The position numbers and the translations under genes were made by a program. Below the pieces are notes generated by a model that did not search any database, had not been told where the DNA came from, and saw only the letters and a program-made list of their open reading frames with translations. Below, in pieces: positions 5,075 through 5,402 of a stretch of DNA of 5,402 bases. Source of the DNA: Planctomycetota bacterium (GTDB lineage: Bacteria > Planctomycetota > Planctomycetia > Isosphaerales > Isosphaeraceae); contig JAJYCH010000385.1 of the NCBI GenBank assembly GCA_021778575.1, forward strand, positions 1 through 5,402, in the 5' to 3' direction. The first letter of the stretch is position 1; every line of letters starts with the position of its first letter.

Positions 5075-5402
5075 ATGCCTAGCAAACCAAGCAGAAGTCA
5101 GTCAGGGCCGAAGATCAAGGTCAGGATACCGACCGATCTGGAGTTGGGGTCGAACCTTCCCAGTTCCATCCGGGGCTGTGCCGATTACATCCGATGGTTC
5201 CTGGGAAAGTTGAAGGACGGCAGAGTCCACCGCCTGGATGGAACTCTCCTCCGGGATTTATTCCCCCGAAGCAAATGGACGATCGTCAAGACGTGGCTGA
5301 TCGAGAAGCGAATCATCGACCCGCCACTGCCCTACCAGATCGGGAGTCACTGCTACGGCTATCGCCTGGCCCGCAAGTATCGCAATCAAGAGAAGGTGAC
5401 CG
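5075..5402 (+). CDS. Basic winged-helix-like protein, partial; unrecognised
   Basis: Open from ATG 5075 through the window edge, 109 codons, so the C-terminus is missing. A GGGAAG stretch about 9 nt upstream is a fair ribosome site. The first 20 residues are basic and Ser-rich (MPSKPSRSQSGPKIKVRIP). ADYIRWFLGKLKDGRVHRLDG, then LLRDLFPRSKWTIVKTWLIEKRIID and HCYGYRLARKYRN, suggest helices, a helix-turn-helix-like pair and a beta wing, as in replication or regulatory winged-helix proteins of phages. That comparison is by general pattern only; I do not recognise the family. Co-directional with, and 25 bases after, the small HTH gene. Confidence 0.6.
   Translation, partial: MPSKPSRSQSGPKIKVRIPTDLELGSNLPSSIRGCADYIRWFLGKLKDGRVHRLDGTLLRDLFPRSKWTIVKTWLIEKRIIDPPLPYQIGSHCYGYRLARKYRNQEKVT

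Overview
The window is moderately GC-rich bacterial DNA, most likely from a planctomycete of the Isosphaeraceae/Gemmataceae type. This is an inference. It rests on the protein at the left edge, which has a basic N-terminus ending in an 'LLEGRIALA' motif, a CARDB-like domain and the start of an S53/S8-like protease domain, an architecture I associate with exported planctomycete proteins.

Left part (1-1223): the exported protease-like gene runs leftward out of the window. About 490 bp without an intact gene follow, containing frame-broken, protein-like sequence on the + strand. Then comes a complete tRNA-Leu(UAA) on the + strand, the most secure feature here.

Middle (1224-3738): just beyond the tRNA is an 84 bp palindromic, tRNA-like structured locus (1317-1400). 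Two leftward overlapping genes follow: a P-loop (AAA+-like) ATPase with a Pro/Glu-rich tail and a SprT-like zinc metallopeptidase. The SprT reading frame has no ordinary start codon upstream of its conserved N-terminus, so the junction is a candidate for frameshifting, a non-standard start or an indel. Upstream of the ATPase is a 249 bp divergent control region with three CCAAT-centred repeat sites.

Right part (3739-5402): a rightward XRE-like HTH regulator is followed by two inverted arrays of 9 bp GTNAC repeats (4271-4409). These form a 24 bp near-perfect inverted repeat between convergent genes and resemble iterons or a replication or maintenance locus. A leftward 69-residue MerR/excisionase-like protein and a rightward 81-residue HTH protein are then transcribed divergently. 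The start codon of the 81-residue gene lies inside an 11 bp inverted-repeat arm. The last gene, cut by the window edge, is a basic, winged-helix-like protein I do not recognise.

Taken together, 1224-5402 looks like one end of an integrated mobile element next to tRNA-Leu: small DNA-binding regulators, a P-loop ATPase, a SprT-like protease and repeat arrays. No integrase, capsid or transfer gene is in the window, so the element type cannot be named.
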